Assembly (NCBI GenBank): GCA_009801085.1
Contig: VNWV01000005.1
Span: 1,984,001-2,048,000, forward strand
Length of the DNA: 64,000 nt
From: Lasiodiplodia sp. COLG20
Taxonomy: Eukaryota; Ascomycota; Dothideomycetes; Botryosphaeriales; Botryosphaeriaceae
Direction: 5' to 3'
Shown: positions 12,249-23,325 of the stretch, one piece after another
Layout: each line of letters opens with the position of its first letter
Numbering within the stretch: position 1 is the stretch's first letter
The notes under the pieces: model-generated
Databases searched by the model: none
Told to the model about the DNA's origin: nothing
What the model saw: the letters and a program-made list of their open reading frames with translations, nothing else
Position numbers and translations under genes: made by a program

Positions 12249-13281
12249 GATTTGGCGGAACGTTCTGAGCTTTTTTTTCACCTAGACCGGGTCGGACAGC
12301 GGAGTTGCGGCGTCAAACAAGGAATCCGGTCGGTTATCTTTTCTGCGGCTCATGGTTGCCGGATAGAGCAAGATTTACTCCGTTGCTCATGCTTCAGGCG
12401 TCTTGTTTTGGTGTTGGGTGCAGGGTTTTCGATGGCGGTGGGTCTGCCATGGTCGGTATGGCTCGAGCTTATTGGGCATTGCTATGTAGCACGACATGTG
12501 GCACATGATAGTAGTGTCTGGAATGCACGAATTTGGGTTGAGATAGAGGGTTCGAGCATCTTGGTCGCAGCGGAAATCGAGAGGCATCGGCAGAAACCGG
12601 ACTCAGCACGGCCGACGGCAGCGCCGAGCATGGGCCGGCGGAGCGGGAAGGCCCGTGCGGCTCGCGCGATGTATTTGCCCAGCACGTGCGGTAGCGCTTC
12701 TGCCGCGTTCGAGGGCGATACGGCGCTCGCAAAGAAGCTTCTGGCGCACGGCAGCTGGCTCGTAGATGCCGACATGGCGCCTGACGCGGGTGGGACGGGG
12801 CCCGGTGCTGCAGAGAGCACGGGCGCCGACCCAGACGGCGGAAGGCAAACAGTGCAAACTCGCCCAGCAGCTAGCGGCCGTGCAAAGGCCGAAGCTTCAA
12901 GTCGGCATTGTGTTTCCTCGCAACATGGTTTCCGAAAGCTGGAGAAACGCAGCGCCAGTCCCGCAGCCGCGATTGACAACGCGGGGTAATGCAGGGCTGA
13001 GCGCGCACGCGCGCAGATGACGTCCCTTGCGCCGCATCCGCGCCATCACGACGCCGGCTGGGCGTCGACATGCGAAGCTCCACCGCCGGGCGCCTTCCCG
13101 AAGCTTCTCCTTGCTGGGCGGTCGCAACGCCCTCCAACGCGGCTAGTCTCCGCCCGGCGCCCAAGTGCCGTCCACCGCCGTCGGCAGTGATAATTTAAAC
13201 ACCGACCCTGTGCGGCGCTTATCCCTTCCACAGTCACACGCCGTTCAGGTGCTTGCTATAAAGTCCGCCCGCTCTGCACCC
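12249..13281. other. Intergenic, promoter side of the sugar transporter
   Basis: No gene is supported in this kilobase. Several GC-rich frames are open on both strands but overlap one another and have no recognisable domain. TATAAA occurs at 13257-13262, only about 20 bases before the transporter ATG. If it is the TATA box, either the leader is unusually short or the true start is a little downstream. Confidence 0.5.
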
Positions 13282-15382
13282 ATGGCTGAGCAAAGTGACA
13301 GTGAAATCCAGTCCCTTTCCATCCAGAGTGCCACCATGGACAAGCTCGACGCCGTCCCCAAGCTCGACGAGCCGCTGCAGCAGCCGCACCACGAGGTTGC
13401 TCCCACCCGCTCTGACCGTCCCATCGCCGAGACTCGTCAGGCCTACGGCCCCCCTGGTGAGCCTGCCCGCTGCCTGTCGCCGTGTTGTCGACTGTGTGCT
13501 GACCATTGGCCACCTGTTTAGGTTTCCGCGGTCTCTTCCACTCCAGCTATGTTGCCCTCTGTGCCGCCTTCTCCGCCATGGGCGGCCTCCTTTTCGGCTA
13601 CGAGTACGTTGCTCCTTCCGCCATCCCGACAATTTTGCGCGTTGCTGACGTGCTGTAGCCAAGGTGTGGTCTCGGTGATCCTGGTCATGCCGCAGTTCCT
13701 TGATCAATTCCCGCGCGTTTCAGACACCGCGTCGGGCGCCGGCTTTTGGAAGGGCCTGCTGACGGCCATGATCGAGCTCGGTGCGCTACTGGGTAAGACT
13801 TTTCCCTTCCCCGTGGGGAACTGCGTCACTGCTGCGGATCGCTCATGCTGATGCTCCACAGGCGCCTTCAACCAGGGGTGGATTGCGGATAAGATATCCC
13901 GAAAGTACTCCATCGTGCTGGCCGTCTTCATCTTCACCATTGGCTCGGCGCTCCAGACCGGGGCCGTCGATTATCCAATGCTTGTCGTCGCCCGCCTGAT
14001 TGGCGGCGTCGGCATCGGCATGTTGGTACCCCCATAAAAGCTTCTCCACAACGCGTCCATGCTGACTTCTTGTAGGTTATCAATGGTCGCACCATTGTTC
14101 ATTTCCGAGATCTCGCCCCCCGAGATCCGCGGCTCGCTGCTCGTGCTCGAAGAGTTTAGCATCGTCACCGGAATTGTGATTGCTTACTGGATCACGTACG
14201 GCACGCAGTACATCCCGAGCGAATGGTCGTGGCGCCTGCCCTTCCTCCTGCAGATCATCCCGGGCCTGGTTCTCGGCATTGGCATCGTCTTCCTGCCCTT
14301 CTCCCCTCGCTGGCTCGCCTCCAAGGGCCGTGACCAGGAGGCTCTCGAGAGCCTTGCAAAACTGCGCCAGCTGCCCAAATCTGATACTCGCGTCGTCCAG
14401 GAGTGGTACGACATCCGCACCGAGGTTGCTTTCCAGAAGGAGATTGCCCAAGAGAGGCACCCGAAGCTGTTTGGCAGCAGGAAGGCCATCGACCGTGCCA
14501 AGCTGGAGCTCGTGTCATGGTCCGACTGCTTCAAGAAGGGGTGCTGGCGCCGCACCCACGTCGGCATGGGTCTCATGTTTTTCCAGCAATTCGTCGGCAT
14601 CAACGCTTTGATCTACTATGCACCGACGCTGTTCGAGACCATGGGGCAGGATTATGATATGCAGCTCGTGCTGGCCGGTGTGCTGAACGTTGCCCAGCTC
14701 GTTGGTGTCTCATCCTCCCTTTGGTCCATGGATCGCTTTGGCCGGCGGCCCCTCCTGCTCTGGGGCGCAGCTATCATGGGCATTGCGCACATAATTATTG
14801 CTGCCTTGGTGGGCAAATTCGACGACAACTGGCCCGCGCACAAACCCCAGGGGTGGACCAGCGTTGCTTTCCTCTTCCTGTACATGCTCGGTAAGTCTTC
14901 GAACGCTGTCTTCTTGCTTCTTCATACTGACTTTGCGTAGCCTTTGGCGCTTCCTGGGGCCCCGTACCCTGGAGTCTGCCGGCCGAAATTTTCCCTTCGT
15001 CTCTGCGCGCCAAGGGCGTTGCGTTGTCGACGTGCTCGAACGTAAGTCGGCCTAGAAATGGCATTTGGCCACGATTGGTCCGTATACTGATCAATTTTAG
15101 TGGCTTAACAACTTCATCATCGGCTTGATCACACCTCCGCTCGTCCAGAACACAGGCTTCGGCGCTTACACCTTCTTCGCTGTATTCTGCATTTTGGCAT
15201 TCGTCTGGACGTTCTTCTTTGTGCCGGAGACCAACGGCAGGTCGCTCGAGCAGATGGACCACGTTTTCAAGGACAAGAGCAGCGAGGGCGAAGAAGCCAG
15301 GAGAATACGCATCGAGACGGAGATCATGGGGCGGATTCCGGTTGGCTCGGACGTCGAGTCGGCGGATGCTGTCAAGACATAG
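13282..15382 (+). CDS. MFS sugar transporter
   Basis: This is a plasma-membrane hexose or related sugar permease of the major facilitator superfamily (sugar porter family). Seven exons (13282-13456, 13522-13603, 13659-13792, 13862-14021, 14076-14890, 14941-15041, 15101-15382) encode about 582 residues. Six small introns are all GT-AG and phase-consistent. Family signatures seen are FGYDQGVVSV at TM1 (restored only by splicing at 13604), DKISRKYS in loop 2-3, the large central loop after SPRWLASKGRDQEAL, QQFVGINALIYYAPTLF in TM7, DRFGRRPLL in loop 8-9, and the closing PETNGRSLEQMD. The cytosolic N-terminus (about 60 residues) is polar. The sugar transported cannot be assigned. Confidence 0.95.
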
Positions 15383-16318
15383 CTCAAGATGTAAGCGTTG
15401 ACGGAATATTAAGTACGAGAATGAAGGGTGCGAGTTTTTTTTTTTTTTTTTTTTTTTGATACGCATGAGAGAAGCATGGGAGGAGCAAGAGTCATGCGAT
15501 GATGATTGAATTGTACTCCAACGCTTTATACCATTATGACAGTTTAGATTCAGAAATAATATCACCGATAACCAGCATGACGCTGTGCAGTAACCATCGC
15601 AACGGTCGTACGTTGGAGGCAGTGTCGTTGAACGATTCTGTCAAATGATATGGCTGACGATAGCTTCCGAGTGGGGAGTTGAAGCATTCAAGCGGACGCG
15701 GTGGTGGTAGATCTGCATCCAGATAGAGGAGCCAACTCGTCACTGGGAGGTTTAGACGAAGGTACAAAACTGCTAAATGGTAGATGAGCTTTGCTGCGTC
15801 CGGACACCACATCGACGTCGGCCCGGGATGGAAGTAGCGGGCCGCAGGCCGAGGTACTGCAAGCTTGAGATGCGATGCGGGACCGTGGGACCGAACTGAG
15901 ACTTGAAGTTGCGTGGGCACGTGAAGTCGCGGGGGAAATGTGTGATGGGAATGGAGTATTTATTTGGAGGCGGCCCCGCGTTGGTCCCCGAGTCATTTAC
16001 GGCCGTGTGACATCGCTGCCTCCAGCCGCCGCCCTGCCAACTGGCGTAGCGCCTGCTCCAGACGGACTGGACACGCTTCGGGCGCAGCGCGCAGGCAGCA
16101 CTAACCACAAATACCACTCGCAGCGCCGTGACGAGGGTTGCCGGGCCAGGTCAAGCACGGCTCCAATCGTCCAACCCCTCCCACCAACAACACTACAACC
16201 CCTCCGACTGCCTGCGCAGAACTCCACACAGCGCACCACCTACACCCCGCTCACGCCTAGATCTACCGCATCCGCACCCACAGTTCGCGCCACCGGCAGT
16301 GCCGCCAGACCGCCCGCC
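15383..16318. other. Intergenic, transporter 3' end to Pkr1
   Basis: The transporter 3' flank includes an uninterrupted run of 23 T at 15435-15457. A minus-strand frame (15534-15920, 128 codons) is open but has no family features, and I do not call it. The Pkr1 upstream region (15900-16318) is GC-rich, and the Pkr1 frame is open upstream of the chosen ATG, but without the conserved N-terminus. Confidence 0.5.
15435..15457. repeat. Poly-T tract, 23 nt
   Basis: A mononucleotide T run lies in the 3' flank of the MFS transporter. It would be poly-U in that transcript, or part of a run-prone terminator region. Its length may be uncertain in the assembly. Confidence 0.85.
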
Positions 16319-16894
16319 ATGTCGCAGTTTTTCGAGAACCTCTGGGGTTCCATCTTCACGCCGGGCCCCACCCCCACGCTGCTCGTCGCCACCAACGCCA
16401 GCTTCGCCGCCTTGCAGGTTGTCCTGTTCGCCCTCCTGCTGGCCACCTACAGCATACACTTTGTCGTCCTGTCCTTCCTCTGCGGCGGTCTGTGGTGGGC
16501 GATCAACTGGTTCGCAAACGAACTGCGTGAGGCGCAAGAGAAGGAGGACGCTGCGAAGAAGATCCGGGAGCGACGCGACCGCGAGCGCGAGAAGAGCAGA
16601 GAAGCCGATGACCTGGCCAGCGCGCGCGAGCCCGCCGTTGGCAGGGAGGGCGGCGAGGGCGAGGGCATGGACACTGGTGACGATACCGAAACCGAGACTG
16701 AGACCGAAGTCGATGTGAAGAAGAAGGCACCCGCCGCCGCACCGTTATCTGGAGTTGCGGCTGGCTCGACGACGGGCGCGCAGTCAGCCCTCGCGTCGAC
16801 AGCGGACGACGCGTTGAAGAAGAGGCGGAGCGTCGGAGAGGGAGCAGAGAGCAGCACGGACAGCGAGTGGGAGAAGATCGAGCAGGAGAGATAG
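16319..16894 (+). CDS. PKR1: Pkr1-like ER protein, V-ATPase assembly factor
   Basis: This small ER membrane protein of the Pkr1 family helps assemble the V0 sector of the vacuolar ATPase in yeast. It is a single exon of 191 residues. The ATG at 16319 begins MSQFFENLWGSIFTPGPTPT, matching the family's conserved opening, although the frame stays open further upstream. Two hydrophobic segments follow (about residues 25-48 and 50-66), with the conserved IHFVVLSFLCGGLWWAINWF. The rest is a long, highly charged cytosolic tail (basic coiled-coil-like about 70-100, then acidic and Ala/Ser-rich). That tail makes it longer than the yeast protein, as is common in filamentous fungi. Confidence 0.9.
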   Translation: MSQFFENLWGSIFTPGPTPTLLVATNASFAALQVVLFALLLATYSIHFVVLSFLCGGLWWAINWFANELREAQEKEDAAKKIRERRDREREKSREADDLASAREPAVGREGGEGEGMDTGDDTETETETEVDVKKKAPAAAPLSGVAAGSTTGAQSALASTADDALKKRRSVGEGAESSTDSEWEKIEQER

Positions 16895-17463
16895 CCGTAG
16901 TGCTAGGGGACTTGCCTTTGGGTAGATTTCACCAATATAAGGGCATGGCGTATGGTCTTGTAAAGCCAAACATGGCATTCTACGGCTTCAACGATTTTTA
17001 CTTGAGCAGCGATTGCTTCGTGGTGACTCGTTCCGCTACATGCTTGCTATAGACTTGGGCGCCCGTAGACACACCGCTCATGTTTCTCTACTAGGACCCA
17101 TGGCTTGTTCGGTTCGTGACGGAGAGGCGTTCCCAAGGCCTGCCTTTAGGGACGTAACGGGCAGACACAAGCGATGGCAGCCGTTGACGGGCATTGCCCG
17201 GCCGGCAACGATTAAGTCGGCACTGAGTGCCCGACCACGCCAGCGATCGGCTGTATTGCTGAGTAAGCGGAGCTAGTCCAAGAACACGCGACGTTACCCG
17301 ACCGCGCCAAGCTGCGTTTCGCGCCGACAAAGTCGACATCACCTCCGGCCACAGCTCTAGCTCCTCCAACGCAATCACACCCTCCGCGGCTTGCGCCTGT
17401 TTTCAACCCGCCTACGCCTTCTCGACCACCACACGGTTAACCGCTCACACGCACGCCGCCACC
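16895..17463. other. Intergenic, Pkr1 3' end to SmD1 promoter
   Basis: No gene is supported. The two flanking genes are in tandem. The last 60 bases before the SmD1 ATG are C-rich leader sequence. Confidence 0.5.
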
Positions 17464-18064
17464 ATGAAGCTCGTCAGGTAAGCCTCTTCTCCCTCAGTTT
17501 GCGACATGGAGCAAAGCTGAGCCTCTCGCGATTCAAGGCGCGCCGACTGCGGACCTGGCTGACGATTGCCCTGCAGGTTCTTGATGAAGTGCCAAAATGA
17601 GACTGTGACTATCGAGCTCAAGAACGGTACGTGGTTTCCCCGATACGCCCGCCTCGTTCCTTGCTGCTGCCTACCGCCGTGCTTCGCTCGCTGCGGCTTC
17701 ACTTGGACTGGGTGATTCGTTGTCACCGTCATGTCGACAATTTCCGCTGATGGAAGCAGGCACTGTCGTCAATGGCACAATCGCCTCCGTCTCGCCGACG
17801 ATGAACACGGCGCTCCGTACTGTGAAGATGACGCCTAAGAACCGCGAGACTATGACCCTCGACACCATAAACATCCGCGGCTCCAACATTCGCTACTACA
17901 TTCTCCCGGACAGTCTTCCGCTGGACACGCTCCTCATCGACGATGCGCCGAAGCCCAAGAACAAAGCAAGGAAGGAGCAGGCTGACCGCGGCCGTGGTCG
18001 CGGTCGCGGCGGTCGCGGCGGAAGGGGCCGTGGCCGTGGTCGCGGTGGTGGCCGTGGCTTCTAA
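17464..18064 (+). CDS. SMD1: Small nuclear ribonucleoprotein Sm D1
   Basis: This is a core Sm-ring subunit of U1, U2, U4 and U5 snRNPs and part of the spliceosome in the nucleus. Three exons (17464-17477, 17577-17626, 17760-18064) encode 122 residues. The first exon holds only 14 coding bases, which is why no single frame shows the N-terminus. Splicing restores [20 protein letters not shown] with Sm1 ([20 protein letters not shown]) and Sm2 ([18 protein letters not shown]). The C-terminus is the expected Arg/Gly repeat tail ([20 protein letters not shown]), the substrate for symmetric arginine dimethylation in this family. Introns are 99 and 133 nt, long for this window, and both lie in the first third. 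Confidence 0.96.
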
Positions 18065-19014
18065 AATTCTACCTCGCGCAGTCACCGGCAGCGGAGTGGA
18101 ACATAAGCTGGGGAATGGCAAAAAAGGACGAAGAGAAGCATCTTAATTCAGCGACTGAAGGGGCGTTCACTTGGCTATTGGTACGCTCCACATCAGAAGG
18201 GCTCGTGGTGAGAGCAAACGTTTGCACATTATTCGCGGACGGGTTGGTCAAGGGCGTTGCAATTTGGAAGGAGGCAACGGATTCGCAGCAAGAGTCATGG
18301 GAGAGACTAGCAACTGAGTGAGGAGCTTCCCGGGACCAGCCACTCGAACACGAAATTCGTTATGCTACAAGATATTGGTCCATTCATGCAAGTCCATTCC
18401 GCTTTCGCTGTTTTTTTCTCTCGCTCATTTTCCGTTGGGTTTTGGCTACATTGACCAGAAGGCCCTAGGAAAGCCAGCAGACAGTGCTATCAGTCTTTGG
18501 GTCGCCGGACGCTTGGTATCGAATGGGCCGAAGCTGCCCGTTGGGGCTTTGTCGGCGAAACTACCCAAAGAGGCAACCCGCCGGACGTGAGGTCCAATCC
18601 ATGCGTGAACAGATTGGCGGACAGCGTCGTGGACGCGCAGCAAGAACCCCGGTGCCACGCGGGCATATTCCGAGAAGCGCAGCGGAGCGGAGGCCTTGGC
18701 GCATGTGCAGGCGGGCCAACTGCGGCTTGGCCGATCGTTGCGGGGTCCGGCTGCATCTAGCCAACGGCGATATCGTGCTTGCCGGTAGCTATCACGCAAG
18801 ACGGGCCCTGCGATGAGGAATATGGCCGCATTGCCCTCCGTCGCGCTTAGTCTCACGCAATCCCGCAGTCGTCATGCTACAATTGTACCACTGAGAAAAG
18901 TCCCTCCGTCCGATTTTCGCTCGCCGACGTCCTTTTTCTTGCCGCTTAAATACTCCAGCCCCCGCCCTTCTCTCGCCTCACTTGCCATTCAATTGCCCCT
19001 CCCACTCTTCCACA
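18065..19014. other. Intergenic, SmD1 to dioxygenase
   Basis: About 950 bases have no supported gene. Short open frames on both strands between 18446 and 18856 overlap each other and look random. The segment just before 19015 is a C/T-rich leader typical of fungal promoters. Confidence 0.5.
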
Positions 19015-20398
19015 ATGGCTCCCGGTCCCGTCGCAGAATCTGCCCCTCAAGCCCCGCACTTGCACCCCTCCAAGACTCAGCAACAGGCCGTCGACACCAG
19101 CGTTTTCCCCGACGGCCTCAAGACTTCTGGCCAACATCCTCCCCTCTACGACCTCCTTCATCCTTACGAGGACTTTCCCAAGGAGATTCAGGGCCCGACA
19201 GTATGGAAGGCCGACGATTACAAAAACAACCCTGAGCGATGGACTCATCCTTTCAGTGAAGAGGAGGTCGCCGAGCTTGACAAGGCCGCCGATGCCTTCC
19301 TCGCTGCCGGCCACCCCCTCACTGCCATGTCCAAGGTGAATAATTCGGTGCCCCAGAGACTACGCCCAGTCCCCGGTCGCTGACGCCTGCGCAGGAGCTT
19401 TTCCCTCTCCCCGAGCTGTCCAAGAGAATGATTGCTCTTCGCAACGAGCTGCTTAATGGCAAGGGCTTCATTCTCTTCAAGGGCTTCCCCGTTCAGCGCT
19501 GGGGCGTCCACAAGTCGGCCGTCGCATACATGGGCCTTGGTACCTACCTTGGATACTTCGTTTCGCAGAATGGTCGTGGTCACGTTCTGGGCCATGTCAA
19601 GGACGTTGGTGATGACCCGACCCAGATCGACTCGGTCCGTATTTACAGGACAAATGCTCGGTAAGTGTCAACTACTCCCGTCAACCCCACGCATTGAATG
19701 ACGCTGACGAAACGTCAGCCAATTCTTCCACGCCGACGACTCGGACATTGTTGGCTTGCTGTGCATTGCCCGTGCTCTTGAGGGAGGCGAGTCTGACCTT
19801 GTTTCCTCGCATCACGTCTGGAACACACTCCAGCAGGAGCGCCCCGACGTTGCCAGGACGCTTACCGAGCCAATCTGGTACTTCGACCGGAAGGGCGAGA
19901 CAAGTGTTGGCGAGGAGGAATGGATCAAGACAAGCATCTTCTACTTGGAAACCGGCGAGAACCCCAGAGTATACTCCAAGTACGTTTTCCCCCCGCTCAA
20001 TCCTCAGAAGCGCTGTAACTGACATCGACGACAGGTGGGACCCTTACTACGTCCGCTCTCTCACCCGTTTCTCGGACAAGGGGATCATTCCCCCGCTCTC
20101 CGAGGCCCAGCAGGAGGCTATAAAGGTGCTCGAGGACACGTGCCTGCGTCTCTCGCTGCACATGATCCTCGAGATTGGCGACATCCAGTTTCTGTCCAAC
20201 GAGCACGTTCTGCACGCCCGCACAGCCTACAAGGACTACCCTCCTCCTGCACCCCGCCGCCACCTGCTGCGCCTGTGGCTTAGCACTCCCGAGAATGAGG
20301 GTGGTTGGCGTCTGCCCTTCCACGACTCGGATCACAAGAAGCGTGGTGGCATCCAGGTAAATGACACCCCACCAAGGGCCCCTGACGATGCCGAGTAG
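19015..20398 (+). CDS. TauD/TfdA-like Fe(II)/2-oxoglutarate dioxygenase
   Basis: This is a non-heme iron, 2-oxoglutarate-dependent dioxygenase of the TauD/TfdA (clavaminate synthase-like) superfamily. The substrate is unknown; fungal relatives are often annotated as taurine catabolism dioxygenase. Four exons (19015-19335, 19395-19660, 19719-19979, 20035-20398) encode about 403 residues, and each intron is GT-AG with consistent phase. The facial triad can be read: HAD (His200/Asp202) in FFHADDSD, created across the second splice junction, and the distal His in the segment EHVLHARTAYKDYPPP (about 340). The downstream RRHLLRLWLS supplies the usual arginine for 2-oxoglutarate. No signal peptide or membrane segment is seen, so it is probably cytosolic. 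Confidence 0.92.
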
Positions 20399-21217
20399 AC
20401 GTGTATGAGAGCTTGGGGCAACTGAACATATACGGGATACGACACGAGATCTTGTTGATATTATACTCCTGCGCCCGGGATTCATTTCTTTTTACTTTTT
20501 CATAAAATGTGGATACCATAGTTGAATTCAATGCATCATGTTCAAAGCGACTGCCGGCATAATTTTGATCTGTGATGGCGCTTTCGGCAAAATTTGTGAT
20601 TCAAATCATGACGATGGGCTGCTATCACGTACCGAGTGGTATTGCGGGCACAGAGATGTTTCCCCCCACACTATTTGCGAGGAATTACTCGACTAATGTG
20701 GGCAGCTGAAGCTATCGTCCGGATGTTAATGTATAATTTTAATTCGACATTCTCGTCCACACAATTACCCATAGCATGAGCGAAAAACCAATTCGCGCTA
20801 ACCTTCGGCTGCAAGACCTCCCTGTAATTATGGGAGCAATATTTGCCTTAGTAGCGGTCACAAGGCATCTCTGTTATTAGTCTTGCCTACACGTTTTCGT
20901 ATTATTGTGGTGCTATTTCTTTCGGCACAAGCTCTACACTTGCTCTAGGTCCGAAAGGTAAAGGCATTAGATGTTCGATGTCAGTAACGTACATTTCTCT
21001 AACCGGCAATCGGGTCATAAGTGCGAGATAGTCGGCGATGGGCGGCTATAAATGCGTTGGTCCCTCGCCAATGCTGGTAAATAGGTTGGCTTTGCTCTTA
21101 GTTTGTGTCTTGTAAATTCCTTTGCGAACGCAGTTACGCTCACACCAACCCTATCCGATCGTGTTCCAGAACTTCACTGTTCACATCGCAGCAAGCCAAA
21201 CACGATCCTGTTGGCCC
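20399..21217. other. Convergent intergenic region with MITE copy A
   Basis: This lies between two convergent gene ends. It is more AT-rich than its surroundings and contains the repeat at 20651-20824. No coding frame is supported in the remainder. Confidence 0.6.
20651..20824 (+). mobile_element. MITE copy A, Tc1/mariner-like, internally shortened
   Basis: The right arm is clear: CGCTAACCTTCGGCTGCAAG, ending CCTCCCTG followed by TA at 20825. Further inside it carries GAGCGAAAAACCAATTCGCG, which is the reverse complement of the left subterminal region of copies B and C. The internal block GCTGAAGCTATCGTCCGG (20704-20721) matches copy C with transition differences. The left end is inferred at CAGAGATG (20651), preceded by CA instead of TA. 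It is about 174 bp, against 230-239 bp for copies B and C. No open frame is present. Confidence 0.65.
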
Positions 21218-21901
21218 TCAAACGCCACCGCTTCTTTTCTCCCACTCGTGCCTCAGCATCGAAAAGAGTAGCATGTCATGGAAACCACCACGGAACCAAA
21301 GAGCCTCGCGTCTTCGCCCTTCGAGAGAAAATCCTAGCCGCTCGTACAAGCGGCCTGCGCCCTCGTTGTACGAAAAGCTCGTGATGGAAACGCGGTGCAG
21401 GCCAGCGACTTCGAAGGCCCAATCCAGGATCCAGTTGATGGCCTCGCTGCCGTAGCCCTGGTCCTGAAAAGTGGCGGAGATGCTGACGCCGATGGCTGCA
21501 TTTCGGTGGTGTGTATTTGAGGGGCCAAGTTCGTGCGACAGGCTGATGTAGCCGATCGGCGTTGCGTTTTGTGAGTTGGTGGAAGAGCGACTGGTATTCC
21601 CGCTATTTCGCCGGCGGCGATTCTTGAACGCGGGTGCGGTGACAGGGTTTGTGTCAACGTCTGGAGAGGAGGATGTGGTCCGGTCTGGGGTTGGCTGTAG
21701 GCAGATGATGACGCCGAGGAGTGCGACCTCTTGCATGAAATGGATGAGGCCCTTTATGTTTCGTTTGCTCGCCGGTCTCAAAAGCTCAACATTGGCGTTG
21801 CCGCTGATAGTTGGGTCAGATTCAACTGAGAGAATAAATTCTTCATCCAGATCTTCTACCGCCCGATAAAGGAGGCGCGCGGAACGGAAGGTGTTGGCCA
21901 T
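21218..21901 (-). CDS. GNAT-family N-acetyltransferase
   Basis: This is an acetyl-CoA-dependent N-acetyltransferase of the GNAT (RimJ/RimL-like) group; its substrate is unknown. It is a single exon of 227 residues. The N-terminus (SARLLYRAVEDLDEEFI) is the usual beta1-alpha1 of this group. A polar insertion of about 45 residues (TPDRTTSSSPD to RSSTNSQN) interrupts the fold before IGYISLSHE. The acetyl-CoA pyrophosphate loop is recognisable as QDQGYGSEAINWIL, an R/Q-x-x-G-x-G variant. The C-terminal YERLGFSLEGRRREALW is the conserved end of the family. It is convergent with the dioxygenase. Confidence 0.88.
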   Translation of the reverse strand: MANTFRSARLLYRAVEDLDEEFILSVESDPTISGNANVELLRPASKRNIKGLIHFMQEVALLGVIICLQPTPDRTTSSSPDVDTNPVTAPAFKNRRRRNSGNTSRSSTNSQNATPIGYISLSHELGPSNTHHRNAAIGVSISATFQDQGYGSEAINWILDWAFEVAGLHRVSITSFSYNEGAGRLYERLGFSLEGRRREALWFRGGFHDMLLFSMLRHEWEKRSGGV

Positions 21902-23325
21902 TCGATGGACGCTTAAGATGAAGAATGTATGGGGAAACTAAGACTGGCAGAAAAAAAAAATCGGAAAGGCAAGTTGGGGGCGAAATATTTCCCGGCGTGC
22001 AAGGTGTCACCTGGAGCAGCACGGTGTTGGAGTTGCATGTGATTGTGGCGGTACGTGGAGGGGGGATGCAAAGTGAACAGTGAGCACTGTGGCACTTGTC
22101 GTTCCTGACTCAGGTTGCGAGTGATCATCGCCTGCCACGTGGGTATGAGGATTGGATCGTTACGAGCATGGAGTGTCCATGCAGCAACCCGAGACTTTGG
22201 ATCCGTTGCGAGTAGATGATCAATCTGGGGCTGTTTCATCCGCACTTGCAACAGTCATTTGGCAGTAATTTGGTATAGTGAAAAGAAAGGCTGGATTCGA
22301 ACTATACGACCTAGTATCGAAATCAAATTCACGTACAAGCAGGCAAAAGAAGGTACCAAGCATAAATTAGCTGGGTACAAAAGACTAGTAAATGGCCTGA
22401 AGACAATCACTATAGCGATCCATTTCAAACGCCTAGACATGCCTTTCTGGACTGGTGGACACGTAGCCTGGTAACGCAAGATTGATCGTCTACCAATTCA
22501 AACAAATGCAATGAAACTGCCTAATGTAAACTCCGAGTTCATGCCGGCTACCTCAGATATCAGGCAGCCGCACGTCGTGATCGCCCCTGGTGTTACATTT
22601 GGATAGTAAAACAGCGAGGGATCGACGTTATTTTTTGGATATCGAAGAAGTTGACTGCTCTCATACCGGTTTCTTTGGATGAAGCAGTGATGGAGACGGT
22701 TCAATTTTGCATCAGCAATTTTGGACGCTTTCCGTGAGTACATTGAACCTTCCTCGACGAGTTGCGGCGTCAAGCAGGATCTACAGGATCTCGGGTGGCA
22801 AGAGGCGATGGGCTGCTATCAACAACCCGAGAGAAACAGGGCATGTGATCGCCGACGTGGATCGTCACATGACGGTGCAAAAGCAGTCGCAACCAGAGTC
22901 CAAGCGAGATGGGCCGGCCCCGAACTTGACGCCATGGTGAATGCCGTAGACCATCAAGTAAAGCTGACGGTCGTATCGATTTCCATGCATGCATTTGGGA
23001 CAATAGACGGCAACGAGCCTCCGGCGATGAGGAGGTATGCGATTGACCCAGTTGATTGTGTCGTGCTGGTATTGGCAGCAGTTGGTGAGGTCGCGATCGG
23101 CGTGGCAGCGGCTGGCAAGTTGCAACCAGCAATGACCGCAGAGAGAAGACTGGTAGAGGTGAGCTCGACACATGGCAGCGGTCGATTGAGGGCAGGGTCG
23201 GTGGCTCAGGAGAATGGGTAGGGAAACCGGCGTTATATGTCGAGCGGCACGGGCTCCGTTGGAGTAGCAGCACGCGACCACGGCACGGGGCGTTTGTTTC
23301 TGGACAACAGCAATGAAATCGAAGG
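21902..23325. other. Intergenic region with unresolved open frames
   Basis: About 1.4 kb lie between the start of the GNAT gene and the end of SDHAF3. Between 22865 and 23330 all three minus-strand frames have long open stretches. One carries a signal-peptide-like segment (SLLSAVIAGCNLPAAA, around 23130) without a start codon. Another is cysteine-rich. A small secreted protein with an intron is possible, but I cannot choose a model. No tRNA is supported near 22290. Confidence 0.3.

Noticed and set aside
12252..12989. 245-codon plus-strand frame after the RecQ gene
   Set aside because: Competing frames on both strands of the same GC-rich DNA, with no conserved motif. It is more likely intergenic.
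15534..15920. 128-codon minus-strand frame between the transporter and Pkr1
   Set aside because: No domain, no signal peptide, and no splice or conservation support; it could be chance.
22290..22330. GGATTCGAACTATACGACC, resembling a tRNA T-arm on the minus strand
   Set aside because: The T-stem does not pair, and no A box, anticodon arm or acceptor stem could be built around it.
12301..22785. Similar GAGTTGCGGCGTCAA sequence at about 12302 and 22757
   Set aside because: The match is limited to about 15 bases with unrelated flanks, so it is not a repeat.
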